Shown: positions 44,598 through 55,733, counted from the first letter of the stretch. The stretch: DNA of 64,000 nt from DASTPP01 sp035762175 (GCA_035762175.1 DASTPP010000148.1:1-64000), one strand, 5' to 3'. The notes: generated by a model from the sequence alone, not told the origin. Numbers and translations: made by a program.

Positions 44598-46394
44598 TCA
44601 GCGCGCCCGCGCGTCGGGGCCGGCGCCGCGTTCGGGCTCGAAGAGGCGCGCGGCGTTGACGAGGCCGACGTGGGAGAACGCCTGCGGGAAGTTGCCCGCG
44701 AGGCGGCGGTCCCCGACGTCGTAGCTCTCGGAGAGCAAGCCCACGTCGTTGCGCACCGACAAGAGCCGCTCGAAGAGCGCGCGCGCGTCGGCCCGCCGCC
44801 CCAGCAGCCACAGGCAGTCGACCATCCAGAACGAGCAAAGCAGGAAGGCGGCCTCGCCCTCGGGCAGCCCGTCGACCGCGGGGTCGGTGACGTAGCGCGC
44901 GACGAACCCGTCGCGCGTGAGCTCGCGCTCGATCGCCTCGACGGTCGAACGCACGCGCGGGTCGGTCGCCGGCAGGAAGCCGACGAGCGGGATCGTCAGC
45001 GCGCTCGCGTCGAGGTGCTTCGACCCGTACGACTGCACGAACGCCCCGCGGTCGGCGTCGTAGCCCCGCTCGCAGACCTCGGCGTGGATGCGGGCACGCA
45101 GCGCGCGCCAGCGGTCGAGCGGCCCCTCGAGGCCGTGCTCCTCGACCGCGCGCACCGCGCGGTCGGCCGCCACCCAGGCCATCACCTTCGAGTGCGTGAA
45201 GTGCCGGCGCGGCCCGCGCACCTCCCAGATGCCCTCGTCGGGGCGCTGCCAGGCGCGCTCGACGAAATCCATCATGACCCGCTCGAGGCGCCAGCCGGCG
45301 GGGCCCGGGTCGAGGTTACGCTTCCAGCACTGGTGGAAGACGTCCATGACCTCGCCGAACACGTCGAGCTGGAACTGCCCGTAGGCGCCGTTGCCGACGC
45401 GCACGGGCGACGAGCCGGCGAACCCCGGCAGCCAGGGCAGCTCGCGCTCGTCGAGGCGCCGCTCGCCGGTGACGCCGTACATGATGTGCACCTGCGAGGG
45501 CTTGCCCGCGGTCGAGCGGAGCAGCCACTCGCGGAACGCCCGCGCCTCGTCGACGTAGCCCGCGTCGAGCAGCGCGAGCAGCGTGAACGTCGCGTCGCGC
45601 AGCCAGCAGTAGCGGTAGTCCCAGTTGCGCACCCCGCCGAAGTGTTCGGGCAGCGAGGTCGACGGGGCCGCCACGATGGCGCCGGTCGGCGCGTAGGTGA
45701 GCGCCTTGAGCGTGATCATCGAGCGGACGACGGCGTCCCGGTCGGGGCCGCGAAAGCTGCCGGCGCGCACCCAGTTGCGCCAGAACCGCTCGGTCGCTTC
45801 GAGGGCTCGCTTCGGGTCGGGCGGGGGAGGCATCGACACGTGCGAAGGGCCCCACGTCAGGTGCATCGCGACCTCTTGCCCCTCGCGCACGGTGAAGGAC
45901 GCGGTGACGTCGTCGTCGCCCGCCTCGAGCGGAACGCCGGCGATCAGCCGCAGGGCGTCGGGCCCGGCGAGGGCGACGACGCCGCCCTCGACGCGCGAGA
46001 GCCAGGGCGCGGCCGAGCCGTAGTCGAACCGGGGCGAGAACTCGAGCCCCATCGGCACGGCGCCGCGCTCGCCGCGCACGACGCGCACCAGGTCGGCGAG
46101 GTCGTTGCGCACGGGCATGAAGTCCGTGACGGTGACCGCCCCTTCGCCCGTTTCGAAGCGCGTCTCGAGCACGAGCGTGTCGTCGCGGTAGCGGCGCGTG
46201 ACCGCCGGCGAGGGCGCGCGGGGGGCCACGCGGAAGCGCCCGTGCTCGGGCCCGCCGAGCAGCGCCGCGAAGCACGCCGGCGAGTCGAAGCGCGGGAAGC
46301 AGAGCCAATCGATCGCGCCGTCTTTGCCGACGAGCGCGGCGGTGTGGCAGTCGCCGATCAGCGCGTAGTCTTCGATGCGTCGGGCTGCGTTCAT
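44598..46394 (-). CDS. Glycoside hydrolase family 15 protein
   Basis: Predicted 598 aa. N terminus IEDYALIGDCHTAALVGKDGAIDWLCFPRFDSPACFAALLG is the classic start of bacterial GH15 enzymes (glucoamylase/trehalase-like), followed by a beta-sandwich domain and an (alpha/alpha)6 barrel: NWDYRYCWLRDATFTLLALLDAGY, GSSPVRVGNGAYGQFQLDVFGEV and DEGIWEVRGPRRHFTHSKVMAW with the catalytic Glu in WEVRG. It would hydrolyse alpha-glucosidic bonds. Given otsA in the same region, trehalose turnover is possible, but the substrate cannot be read. ATG 46394 has GGAG upstream; an ATG five codons earlier is an alternative. Confidence 0.88.
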   Translation of the reverse strand: MNAARRIEDYALIGDCHTAALVGKDGAIDWLCFPRFDSPACFAALLGGPEHGRFRVAPRAPSPAVTRRYRDDTLVLETRFETGEGAVTVTDFMPVRNDLADLVRVVRGERGAVPMGLEFSPRFDYGSAAPWLSRVEGGVVALAGPDALRLIAGVPLEAGDDDVTASFTVREGQEVAMHLTWGPSHVSMPPPPDPKRALEATERFWRNWVRAGSFRGPDRDAVVRSMITLKALTYAPTGAIVAAPSTSLPEHFGGVRNWDYRYCWLRDATFTLLALLDAGYVDEARAFREWLLRSTAGKPSQVHIMYGVTGERRLDERELPWLPGFAGSSPVRVGNGAYGQFQLDVFGEVMDVFHQCWKRNLDPGPAGWRLERVMMDFVERAWQRPDEGIWEVRGPRRHFTHSKVMAWVAADRAVRAVEEHGLEGPLDRWRALRARIHAEVCERGYDADRGAFVQSYGSKHLDASALTIPLVGFLPATDPRVRSTVEAIERELTRDGFVARYVTDPAVDGLPEGEAAFLLCSFWMVDCLWLLGRRADARALFERLLSVRNDVGLLSESYDVGDRRLAGNFPQAFSHVGLVNAARLFEPERGAGPDARAR

Positions 46395-46593
46395 CGCCTT
46401 CGTCTCCATGCGGTTGCGGTCACCCGCGGCCGGAAGGGCTCGGCCCTGGCCGCTCCCTCCTGCGGAGGGTCACCCCGGCAGCGCGCTGCGAGGCGCGCCG
46501 GGGCTGCGCGGCCCGGCCCCGCGCCGGCGGGCCCCGGACTCGGCGGCTCGGCGCCGCGCGGGCCGCCGGCCGGCCCCCCGGGCGCTCCGGCGC

Positions 46594-47439
46594 TCACGAA
46601 CCGGACGCCGCGCGGGCCTGCGGCGAACGGGCCCGGCGGACCTGCCGTTGCTGCAGGTTGCTGTCGCGCTTCGCCCGCCCCGCGGCCTTGCGGGTCGACT
46701 TTCGAGACGGCCGGTCTCGGGCCGAGTCTTCGAGCGCCGACGTCAGGCCGGCCGTGTTCAGCTTCGTGTTGCGCCCCGCCGTCGACCCGCCGCCCGCGCG
46801 TCGGTCGGTGGCGCTGCGCCCCGGCTCGGCCGTGTCGACGGGTTGATCGCGGCGCCGCTTCTCGGGCCGGTCGGCCGCCCGGAGCAGGTTCTCCGTCGCG
46901 CGGCCCACCCGCCGGCCGATGAGGCTGCCTTCGGCCGGAGGCGGCGCCGGGTTGCGCTTCCGCCATCGCCCCGCCGTGGGCTCCGCCGCGGCAGCGACCG
47001 CGCTCGGCTTTTCGCCGCCCCCCCCGTCGTTACGGGAAGCCGCCCCGCCCTTCTCGAGCGCGCGCTGCACCGACCGGTCGACCCGGCGGAGCGCCCGCGC
47101 GAGCGCCACCTCAACGCTCTCGGCCTGCTCGGCGAACAGGACGCTGTCGAGCCCGCTCAGCACCACCTTGACTCGGCACACGATGTCGGCGCCCCCGCGA
47201 GGGCCGTTCTCGTCTTCCAGCCGGACGGAGACGCGCTCGATGTGCGGTGCGAACTTGCCGAGCTTCAGTCCGAAGCGCTCGCGCGCGCGGCCGCGCGTCG
47301 CCGCGTCGATCTCCAGGCCGACGGTACGAACGGTGAGCGGCGTATGAGCGGCCGAGGTTTGGCCTCGGGCGCGCTTATCCGCCCTCGGCATGGTCTCGGC
47401 GAACGGGGTCCGGGCGTACATTTGCTCGCTGTCGGGCAT
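46594..47439 (-). CDS. HPF/RaiA-like ribosome-associated protein with long basic tail
   Basis: This 281-aa protein carries an S30AE-type domain at about residues 32-130: PLTVRTVGLEIDAATRGRARERFGLKLGKFAPHIERVSVRLEDENG...RVKVVLSGLDSVLFAEQAESVEVALARALRRVDRSVQRAL. Such proteins bind the 30S decoding centre and put ribosomes to sleep in stationary phase. The tail of about 145 residues is Lys/Arg/Gly-rich and disordered; it has no resemblance to the C-terminal dimerisation domain of long HPF. The gene lies between a histidine kinase and GH15. The MPDSEQMY start is chosen because the upstream extension is low-complexity. Confidence 0.75.
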   Translation of the reverse strand: MPDSEQMYARTPFAETMPRADKRARGQTSAAHTPLTVRTVGLEIDAATRGRARERFGLKLGKFAPHIERVSVRLEDENGPRGGADIVCRVKVVLSGLDSVLFAEQAESVEVALARALRRVDRSVQRALEKGGAASRNDGGGGEKPSAVAAAAEPTAGRWRKRNPAPPPAEGSLIGRRVGRATENLLRAADRPEKRRRDQPVDTAEPGRSATDRRAGGGSTAGRNTKLNTAGLTSALEDSARDRPSRKSTRKAAGRAKRDSNLQQRQVRRARSPQARAASGS

Positions 47440-47711
47440 GGGCTTGCTCGTTTTCTGGGGTAGGGGGTGGGGTCGCCCGGGGCCAATCCGTCGGGCAGGT
47501 GCCGAACGCCGCGCCCGCCCGAAGGCCTTTCTCGCCCCTCGGGCGCGCGGTCGACGCCGCGCCGGCTCCGTCCGTGCGACCCGACACTCGAGAAGCCGCC
47601 GTCGCCGCGCTCGACTTTTCTGCCGCTCGAGGCTGCAAGGTGGATGCCGCCGGCCCAGATGTCTTGCAGCCACCCCGATCGTCCGGCGTCCGGGGCCGCC
47701 AGTCGGGACGC

Positions 47712-49883
47712 TCAGAGCGCGGCCGAAGGCCCTTCGCCCGCGATGGCCGGAAGGCGCACCTTGAAGGCCGCGCCCTGCCCCTCGCCTTCGCTGTCGACGC
47801 CCACCGTGCCGCCGTGGAGCTCGACGATGTGCTTGACGATGGCGAGCCCGAGCCCGAGCCCTCCGTGCGCCCGCGCCGAACTGCCGTCGGCTTGGTGAAA
47901 GCGCTCGAACACGAAGGGCAGGAACGACGCGTCGATGCCGCGCCCCGTGTCAGAAACCACCAGTTCGAGATCGCCGCCCGAAAGGCGCAGCCTGACCATG
48001 ACCTTGCCGCCCTTGGGGGTGAACTTGATGGCGTTCGACAGGAGGTTCCACACCACTTGCTGCAAGCGGTCGGGGTCGGCCTGCAGGCTCGCCCCCGGCG
48101 CCTCGTCGGCCGTCTCGAGGCGAATCTGCTTGGCCTCGGCCGCCGGCCGCACGGCTTCGAGGGCCGCGTCGACCAAGCGCGCCGGCTCGACGGGCCCGGG
48201 CCGCAGCCGCAACTTGCCGGTGGTGATGCGCGCCACGTCGAGAATGTCTTCGATGAGCATCGATTGGGCTCGGGCGTTGCGCGCGATGATTTCGAGAGCT
48301 CGGCCCGCCTCGCCGCCCGGTACCTCGCCCCGCTGCAGAAGCTGTATCCAGCCCAGGATGGCGTTGAGCGGCGTCCGCAGTTCGTGCGAGACGATGGCCA
48401 AGAACTCGTCCTTCGCCCGGCTCGCTTCTTCGGCCCGTTGCTTCTCCCGCCGCGCGGCGCCGAAGAGCGCCTCGTTCTCGATGGCCAGGGCCGCCCAGCG
48501 GCCGAGTCGCTCGGCGACGCGCAAATCGAGCTCGTCGTAGTGTCGGCCGTCGCCGACGAGGCCGAGGTCGAGGGTGCCGAAATTGCGCCCATTCGCCTCG
48601 AGCGGCACGTGCACCCAAGAGGTCGCCCCGAGCGCCCGAAGCAACGGGCCTCTCGCCGCGCCGCCGGCGTCTTCTTGCCCGCCGGCCTCGCCCCCCACCT
48701 CGGCCACGAGTCGCGCGCCGCCTTGGTGCAGCCCTGGCCCATGCATCGCCACCGAACCCCGTCGCCCCGCGACGTAGCGCTCGGCCGCCGCCCGAGCCGC
48801 CGCCTCCGCCCCCGCGTCGGAGTGCGCGACGGCCGCCACGCGCCAGCCCCCGGTCGCTTCGTCGACCTCGGAAACGACGCACCAATCGGCCAGGCCCTTG
48901 AGCGCCGCGCGCGCGACGCATTCGGCCGACCCGCCCCGCTCGCGCGAGGCCGCGAGGTCGGTGCCGGCGCGCACGAGGAAGTGCTCGGCGTCTTCGGCCC
49001 GCTTCTGCTCGTGAATGTCGGTGGCCGTGCCCACCCACGCGACGGGTCGCCCTCGCGCTTCGCGCATCACCGCGAACCGCACCAGGTGCCACCGGTACGC
49101 CCCGTCGCCCGACCGGCGCAGCCGAGCGGGCACTTCGAACGGCTCGGCCGACTCGAGCGCGGCCGTCTTGCGGTCAAGGTAGAGCTTGGCATCGTCGGGG
49201 TGCATTGCCGGCAGCCACCCCTCCGACCGCAGCGCCTCGGGGCCGAGACCCAAGTACGTGCGGGCCCGTTCGTTGCAATAGGACAAGTGGCCGTCCGGCC
49301 CGAACGCCCACACCAGTTGCGGGATCGCTTCGGCCAGAAGCCGGTACGCCCGCTCGCTGGCGGCCACCTGCTCGAGCAATGCCGCCCGCTCGCGCTCGAC
49401 GCGCCGGCGCTCTTCGAGCGCCCGCTGCAGCATGGCGACCTGCTCGCGCGCGAGCGCGCCGTTCGCCTCCGCCCGGCGCCTCTGCGCCCGCATCGACCCG
49501 CCGAGCGCGCTGATGACCGACGCCTCGGCGCCGAAGAGGACGAGCAAGGCGACCGACTCGGCCCCGCTCGGCACGAGCGACCCCGCCGGCGGCAGGAAGA
49601 AGAAGCTGCCCGCCAGCGCGGCGAGCCCGGTCGCGACGAGGCCGCCCCGGAGCCCCGCCAGCCACGCGCTCGCCGCGACGGCGAGAAAGTAAAGCCGGAA
49701 GGGCACGGCCGGGCCGAGGTACGGCACGAGCGCGAAGCGCGCGACCGTCGCGACGAGGGTCGAGGCGGCGGCCGCCGCGATCGCCGGCCCCCACGCGTCG
49801 CTCGCGGCCCCGGAGGGGCCCTTGGGTAGCGACAGCTCCATGACCGAGAAGGATAGTCGTCGGGCGCGCCGATGCATCGACAT
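47712..49883 (-). CDS. Hybrid-input sensor histidine kinase (membrane, PAS, GAF, HisKA, HATPase)
   Basis: Predicted 723 aa. Four hydrophobic segments at about 33-125 resemble a DUF4118-type membrane domain, then a short coiled coil, a PAS domain (about 175-295; YRLLAEAIPQLVWAFGPDGHLSYCNERA), a GAF domain (about 305-470), HisKA with AIVSHELRTPLNAILG (H500) and HATPase with NLLSNAIKFTPKGG, DTGRGID and GGLGLGLAIVKHIVELHGG. No receiver domain and no response regulator is adjacent, so its partner is elsewhere. Signal unknown. Confidence 0.9.
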   Translation of the reverse strand: MSMHRRARRLSFSVMELSLPKGPSGAASDAWGPAIAAAAASTLVATVARFALVPYLGPAVPFRLYFLAVAASAWLAGLRGGLVATGLAALAGSFFFLPPAGSLVPSGAESVALLVLFGAEASVISALGGSMRAQRRRAEANGALAREQVAMLQRALEERRRVERERAALLEQVAASERAYRLLAEAIPQLVWAFGPDGHLSYCNERARTYLGLGPEALRSEGWLPAMHPDDAKLYLDRKTAALESAEPFEVPARLRRSGDGAYRWHLVRFAVMREARGRPVAWVGTATDIHEQKRAEDAEHFLVRAGTDLAASRERGGSAECVARAALKGLADWCVVSEVDEATGGWRVAAVAHSDAGAEAAARAAAERYVAGRRGSVAMHGPGLHQGGARLVAEVGGEAGGQEDAGGAARGPLLRALGATSWVHVPLEANGRNFGTLDLGLVGDGRHYDELDLRVAERLGRWAALAIENEALFGAARREKQRAEEASRAKDEFLAIVSHELRTPLNAILGWIQLLQRGEVPGGEAGRALEIIARNARAQSMLIEDILDVARITTGKLRLRPGPVEPARLVDAALEAVRPAAEAKQIRLETADEAPGASLQADPDRLQQVVWNLLSNAIKFTPKGGKVMVRLRLSGGDLELVVSDTGRGIDASFLPFVFERFHQADGSSARAHGGLGLGLAIVKHIVELHGGTVGVDSEGEGQGAAFKVRLPAIAGEGPSAAL

Positions 49884-49971
49884 CGTCAGCAGAAACGCCT
49901 CGCTGCGACGTCAGCTCGCGCCGGCGGGCCCGTCGGCGATCCCCGACGTCGTGCCGCGCGACGCCGGCGGT

Positions 49972-51324
49972 TCAGCGCAACGGGTGCTCACTACCCTGCG
50001 GAGGCGGCCGCAGGCGAAGCCTCACCGCGCGGGCACACGCCTCGAGCGCCTCGCGATCCTCGGCGGCCTGTACGCTCGCGCTGACCGTCCCGCAGATTAG
50101 CTCGAGCTCGTGAAGCAGCGCGCGCCGCCGGCGCGCGTTGCGCGTGAAGTGCGCCACCTCGCCGAGGGCTTCGATCAGGCCGCGCAGCACCGTCACGTTG
50201 CCCGCGGCGTTGCGCCGCAGCGGCCCGAACGCGAGCGCCACGAACCGCGCGAAGTCGACCTCGCGGGCGAGCACGCGCGCCACGCCGCCGTCGAAGCGGT
50301 GGGGCGTCTCGACGCGGCGGCCGGCCAGGTTCGCCAGCACCGCCGTGACGTGCAAGAGCGCGTCGCCCGCGGTGGTCGTGTCGTTGACGCCCGGCGACAG
50401 GGCCTTGAGCGCGATGTCGACGAGCACCTGCAGGCCGAACGCCGCGTCTTGCTCGATCGTGCGGTGGTCGTGCACCTCGAAGCACCCGCCGAGCGCGCGG
50501 CAGAGGTCCGCGTCGGGCGGCGCCCCGCCGACGTACGCCAGCGCCCCCCGCGCCACGACGAAGTCGCCGACGCCGCGCTCGAGCCGTACCACGACGTCGC
50601 GGGCGCGCGCGAGCCCGGCCAGCCGCTCGAAGTCGGCGTGCTGGACGTAGCCCGACCGGCGCGCCGGCACCGCGTGCCACGCCAGGTCGGGCGTCGCGGG
50701 CGGCCCGCCCGCGCCCCCGGGGTCGTCGGGCTCGTCGGCGTCGGGGAAGAGCGCTTCGACCACCTCGTCGGTCTCGCGCCGCAGGTTCGTCAAGATCGTG
50801 GCGACTTGAATCGAACTCGCGACGTGGTCGATGAACACGATGAGCAGCACGACGCCGGCGAGCGCCAGGAAGAAGGCGAAGAGGACCGCGAGCGAGGGGA
50901 CGAACTGACCCTCGTCGCCGCCGCGTACCGTGCGCAACACCACGAGGCAGTAGGCGAACGCGCCGAGGAAGGTGCCGAGCACGACCTGGTTGAAGCGGTC
51001 GCGCTTGAACGTGCGGAGCATGCGCGGCGAGTACTGGCTCGAGGCGAGCGTGAGCGTGACCATCGTGATGGAGAACGTCAGGCCCGCCACCGTGATCATC
51101 GAGCCGGCGATGGCCTGCAGCATGCCGCGCGAGCCCTCGGCGCCGGCGCCGAAGAGCCGAGGCAGGCGCGCGCCCAGGTCGACCGTGAGCCGCGCGTCGA
51201 GCTCGACCAGGCCGACCGCGAGCCCGACGGCGAGCGCGACGAGCGTCGCGGGCAGGAACCAGAGCGTGCTCAACAGCCGGTCGACGAGCGCAAGCGGGCG
51301 GGAGGGGGCGCTGAGACGCTTCAT
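49972..51324 (-). CDS. DUF2254 family membrane protein
   Basis: 450 aa. Membrane segments at about 19-41, 70-90, 115-132 and 142-165; the motif GSMITVAGLTFSITMVTLTLASSQYSPRMLRTF is diagnostic of DUF2254, and FIDHVASSIQVATILTNL follows. The C-terminal 270 residues form a soluble domain with GVNDTTTAGDALLHVTAV. Function unknown; one of the envelope-related genes of this stretch. It is divergent from nhaA at 51773. Confidence 0.85.
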   Translation of the reverse strand: MKRLSAPSRPLALVDRLLSTLWFLPATLVALAVGLAVGLVELDARLTVDLGARLPRLFGAGAEGSRGMLQAIAGSMITVAGLTFSITMVTLTLASSQYSPRMLRTFKRDRFNQVVLGTFLGAFAYCLVVLRTVRGGDEGQFVPSLAVLFAFFLALAGVVLLIVFIDHVASSIQVATILTNLRRETDEVVEALFPDADEPDDPGGAGGPPATPDLAWHAVPARRSGYVQHADFERLAGLARARDVVVRLERGVGDFVVARGALAYVGGAPPDADLCRALGGCFEVHDHRTIEQDAAFGLQVLVDIALKALSPGVNDTTTAGDALLHVTAVLANLAGRRVETPHRFDGGVARVLAREVDFARFVALAFGPLRRNAAGNVTVLRGLIEALGEVAHFTRNARRRRALLHELELICGTVSASVQAAEDREALEACARAVRLRLRPPPQGSEHPLR

Positions 51325-51772
51325 GACGTCGAGCGCTGCCTCACCCCACGGGGCAGGCGGGAGGGGGGGCGGGGCGAGTCGGCATGCCCTTCGTTATAGC
51401 CCGCCTCCCGGTAGCCGCACGGGGCGCCTCCCTTCTCCGAGGGACGTACGCGCCCTCGTCGCGCCCCGCGCGGCGCCATCTCGTGCAGGCCCCGCCTCGC
51501 ATGTCCGTCGACGCTGTCGCGCTCTCGACCCGCGGAACGATCGTGCTGCGTTCGATTCCGGTGGCAGAAGCGCCCTCGGCGTCTACCTTCCGCCTCATGG
51601 CCTTCCCGAACTCGATGCCGCTCCGCGGCCCGTCCGAAGGGCGCCCGCGCCGGCGGGGGCGACGCCCGGGCCCGGCGTTGGCCGCGTCCCACCCCGTCCG
51701 GGGGCTCGGGGGCACGCGCCGGGCCACGTGTCGCGGCGGCCGACCCACGTCCGTCGAGCCGGGGGCTAGACC
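51325..51772. other. Intergenic region before the second nhaA
   Basis: 450 bp that must hold the promoters of the divergent DUF2254 and nhaA genes. A plus frame from 51384 ends in ATGA overlap with the nhaA start, but its residues are Arg/Pro-rich without motif. The leader motif found upstream of the other two antiporters is absent here. Confidence 0.4.
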
Positions 51773-53191
<1,419 letters not shown>

Positions 53192-53268
53192 GCCAACCGG
53201 GCTGCCGCCGCCGGGGCGCGGGGCCGACCGGCCCAATGGCTCTCGGCCCCGAGGGGCGCGAGCCGACG

Positions 53269-54633
53269 TCAAGGGCCGGCCCGCAGGGGCAGCCTTACAA
53301 CGAAGCGCGCGCCGCCGGCATAGGCGGGGTCGAGCGAGACATCGCCGCCGTGCGAGCGGGCGATCTCGCGGGCGATGGCCAGGCCCAGGCCGGTGCCGCG
53401 GACGCCCCCGCCGCGGGCGCGCGGGCTGCGGTAGAAGGGCTCGAAGACCGTTTCGCGCTCGTCGGGGTCGACGCCCGGCCCGTCGTCTTCGACGGCGAGG
53501 GTGGCCGCGCCGGGCGCGGTGCCGAGGCGCACGCGCACGCGGCCCGCGGGCCTGCCGTGGCGGATCGCGTTCTCGACGAGGTTGCGCGCCAGGCGGTAGA
53601 GGTCGCCTTCGTGGCCGAAGACGGGCGGGGCGGCCCCTTCGAGCGCGAGCGCGGCGCCGGCGGCGTGCGCCTCGTCGGCGACGGCGCAGAAGACGTCGTC
53701 GACGAGCTGCGCGAGTTCGACCTCGCTGGTGCCGCGGCCCGGGGCCGTGCCGAGGCTGGCGAACGCGAGCAAGTCGTTGGCGAGCTCGGTGAGGCGGCTC
53801 GTCTCTTCGAGCGCCTCGCCGATGGCCTCGCGGTACTCTTCGGCGGCGCGGGGCCGGGCGACGGCGCGCTGCAGCTCGCCCGAGAGCGAGGTGAGCGGCG
53901 AGCGCAGCTCGTGGGCGGCGTGGGCGACGAAGCGCTGTTGGGCCCGCACGAGGTGCTCAAGCCGCTCGACCATGCGGTTGATGTCGGCCGTGAGTTGCTT
54001 GTCGTCGGCGGGGCGCCCGCTCTCGTCGAGCCTCGCCTCGAGCTCGCCGCCGGCGACGCGGTGGGCGAGCGCCCGCAGGGCCTCGTGCTGGCGGGTCATG
54101 CGGCCGACGAACCACGAAGCGCTGAAGGCCGCCCAGAGCGAGCCGAGGGCGAAGACGAGCCCCATGGCGCGGGCGAGCAGGCGGGCGTCGCCGTCGATGT
54201 CGGCGCGCGTGGTGGCCACGAGCACGGTCAGCTCGCCCCCGGGCACCTCGCGCAGGACGCCGCGAAACCGGCGCCCGCCCGCGTCGAAGTCGAAGACCTC
54301 GGGGGGGTCGCCGCCGCGCAGCGCCTCGAGCGGCGGCGGCTCGACGACGGCGTCGGTCTTCGAGACGGGGCGGCCGCCGGCGCCGTAGACGACCGTGAAG
54401 TTGGGCAGCTCGACGTCGTTCGCGACGGGGCCCGGGTGCTCGGGCAGCCGCGGCGGGGGCGGGCCGGCGCGGGCGGTCTCGCGGGCGATCTGGGCGGCGA
54501 GCTCGACGAGCGCGCGGTCGAGCTGGCGGCGCTGGGCGTCGTTGAACGCGAACCACAGCGCCGCGAGGGCGCCGCCGAGCGCGAGCATGGTCATGCCCGT
54601 GACGGCGCCGACGAGGCGACGGCGTAGGCTCAC
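53269..54633 (-). CDS. Sensor histidine kinase of a CopS/CusS-like system
   Basis: 454 aa. One N-terminal membrane segment (about 9-30), periplasmic domain to about 155, a second segment (about 155-175), HAMP, HisKA with VAHAAHELRSPLTSLSGELQ (H241), and HATPase with NLVENAIRHG, DDGPGVD and GTGLGLAIAREIARSHGG. The gene is divergent from its likely partner, an OmpR-type regulator at 54818, with a palindromic operator in the gap. The link to a CusA-type pump suggests a heavy metal signal, but the sensor has no visible metal motif. Confidence 0.9.
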   Translation of the reverse strand: MSLRRRLVGAVTGMTMLALGGALAALWFAFNDAQRRQLDRALVELAAQIARETARAGPPPPRLPEHPGPVANDVELPNFTVVYGAGGRPVSKTDAVVEPPPLEALRGGDPPEVFDFDAGGRRFRGVLREVPGGELTVLVATTRADIDGDARLLARAMGLVFALGSLWAAFSASWFVGRMTRQHEALRALAHRVAGGELEARLDESGRPADDKQLTADINRMVERLEHLVRAQQRFVAHAAHELRSPLTSLSGELQRAVARPRAAEEYREAIGEALEETSRLTELANDLLAFASLGTAPGRGTSEVELAQLVDDVFCAVADEAHAAGAALALEGAAPPVFGHEGDLYRLARNLVENAIRHGRPAGRVRVRLGTAPGAATLAVEDDGPGVDPDERETVFEPFYRSPRARGGGVRGTGLGLAIAREIARSHGGDVSLDPAYAGGARFVVRLPLRAGP

Positions 54634-54750
54634 GCGGGGCCCCCTCGTCGGCGGACGGTGGCGGCGGGCGAAGGCGACATGGGACGAGAACGACTAGCGC
54701 GCCGAGAGGCGGCGGCAAGGGTCCGCGCGGGGCCTGGGCGGGGCCGTCAG

Positions 54751-54766
54751 ATGACATGGATGTCAT
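54751..54766. promoter_or_regulatory. CopR/CusR-box-like palindrome in the divergent promoter
   Basis: ATGACAT-GG-ATGTCAT, a perfect 7+2+7 palindrome between the divergent kinase and regulator genes, followed by AATGGGGCGG. It resembles the TGACA-N4-TGTCA cop box bound by CopR/CusR regulators. A near copy lies upstream of the RND pump (55582). Confidence 0.65.
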
Positions 54767-54817
54767 AATGGGGCGGCCGCTCGGCGGCGCGCGGGGCGCG
54801 TGATAAGTGGTGAGGCG

Positions 54818-55519
54818 GTGGACATCCTCGTCGTCGAAGACGACCTCAAGGTCGCGCGCGTGTTGCAGCGCTCGCTGGCCGAAGAGGGGTTCACCGTCGA
54901 CACGTGCGCGACGTGCCACGAGGCGCTCCTGCGCGCCGGCTCGCACCCCTACGACCTGCTCGTGCTCGACTGGATGCTCCCCGACGGCGACGGCCTCGGC
55001 GTCTGCCGGGCGCTGCGCGGACGGGGCTCGACGGTGCCGATCTTGATGCTGACGGCGCGCGGCGAGGTGGCCGATCGGGTGGGCGGCCTCGAGGCGGGGG
55101 CCGACGACTACTTGGTCAAGCCCTTCGTCTTGGCCGAGCTCGTGGCGCGCATTCGCGCCCTGTTGCGGCGCACCGCGGGGGCGGCCGGGGTGCTCCGGGT
55201 GGGCGCGTTGCGCATCGACCGGGTCGCCCAGGGCGTTACGGTCGACGGGCGGCCGCTCGAGCTCCGCGGGCGCGAGTACGCGCTCTTGCTGCTGCTCGCC
55301 GCCCGCGGGGGCGAGGCCGTGTCCCGCGCCGAAATCCTGCGCGAGGTCTGGGGCATGACGCGCGACCCGGGCTCGAACGTGCTCGAGGTCCACGTGCGGC
55401 GCCTGCGCGAAAACCTCGGGCCGTTCGCCTGGATGGTCGCCACGGTGCGCGGCGTCGGCTACCGCCTGCTGGCCGAGCGCCCCGCGGCCCGCCCCGACGG
55501 CGGCGGCCCGGCTGCGTAA
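54818..55519 (+). CDS. OmpR/CusR-family response regulator
   Basis: From GTG 54818 the product has 233 aa: receiver with VDILVVEDDLKVARVL and phospho-acceptor D51 in LLVLDWMLPDGDG, LVKPFVLAELVARIRALLRR, then a winged-helix DNA-binding domain (GRPLELRGREYALLLLLAARGG...VLEVHVRRLREN...GVGYRL). GTG 54818 has GTGAGG upstream; GTG 54800 is an alternative without a Shine-Dalgarno sequence. It probably binds the two TGACA-N4-TGTCA palindromes and controls itself and the CusA/CzcA-type pump 200 bp downstream. Confidence 0.92.
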   Translation: MDILVVEDDLKVARVLQRSLAEEGFTVDTCATCHEALLRAGSHPYDLLVLDWMLPDGDGLGVCRALRGRGSTVPILMLTARGEVADRVGGLEAGADDYLVKPFVLAELVARIRALLRRTAGAAGVLRVGALRIDRVAQGVTVDGRPLELRGREYALLLLLAARGGEAVSRAEILREVWGMTRDPGSNVLEVHVRRLRENLGPFAWMVATVRGVGYRLLAERPAARPDGGGPAA

Positions 55520-55581
55520 GGGCGGCGTGGCCCCGTGCGGCCCCGCCGCGCCGTCGCCGCCGGCGCGGTAGCGCCGGCCGA

Positions 55582-55596
55582 ATGACATCGGTGTCA
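55582..55596 (+). promoter_or_regulatory. Second CopR/CusR-box-like site upstream of the RND pump
   Basis: ATGACATCGGTGTCA shares ATGACAT-N-G-N-TGTCA and the following AATG with the site at 54751. It lies 137 bp before the pump ATG and 62 bp after the regulator stop. Arms TGACA/TGTCA are perfect. Confidence 0.6.
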
Positions 55597-55733
55597 CAAT
55601 GCGTGGGCCGCGTTGCCCGGGGCGGGGTGACGATGCTTAGGTCCTGTGCGTCGGGTGGCCGCGCGCCCTCGCCCGCCGCCCATGTTCCCGGCGGCGCGGG
55701 GCGCGCGGCCGCCGGGCACCAATCGGCCTCTCC

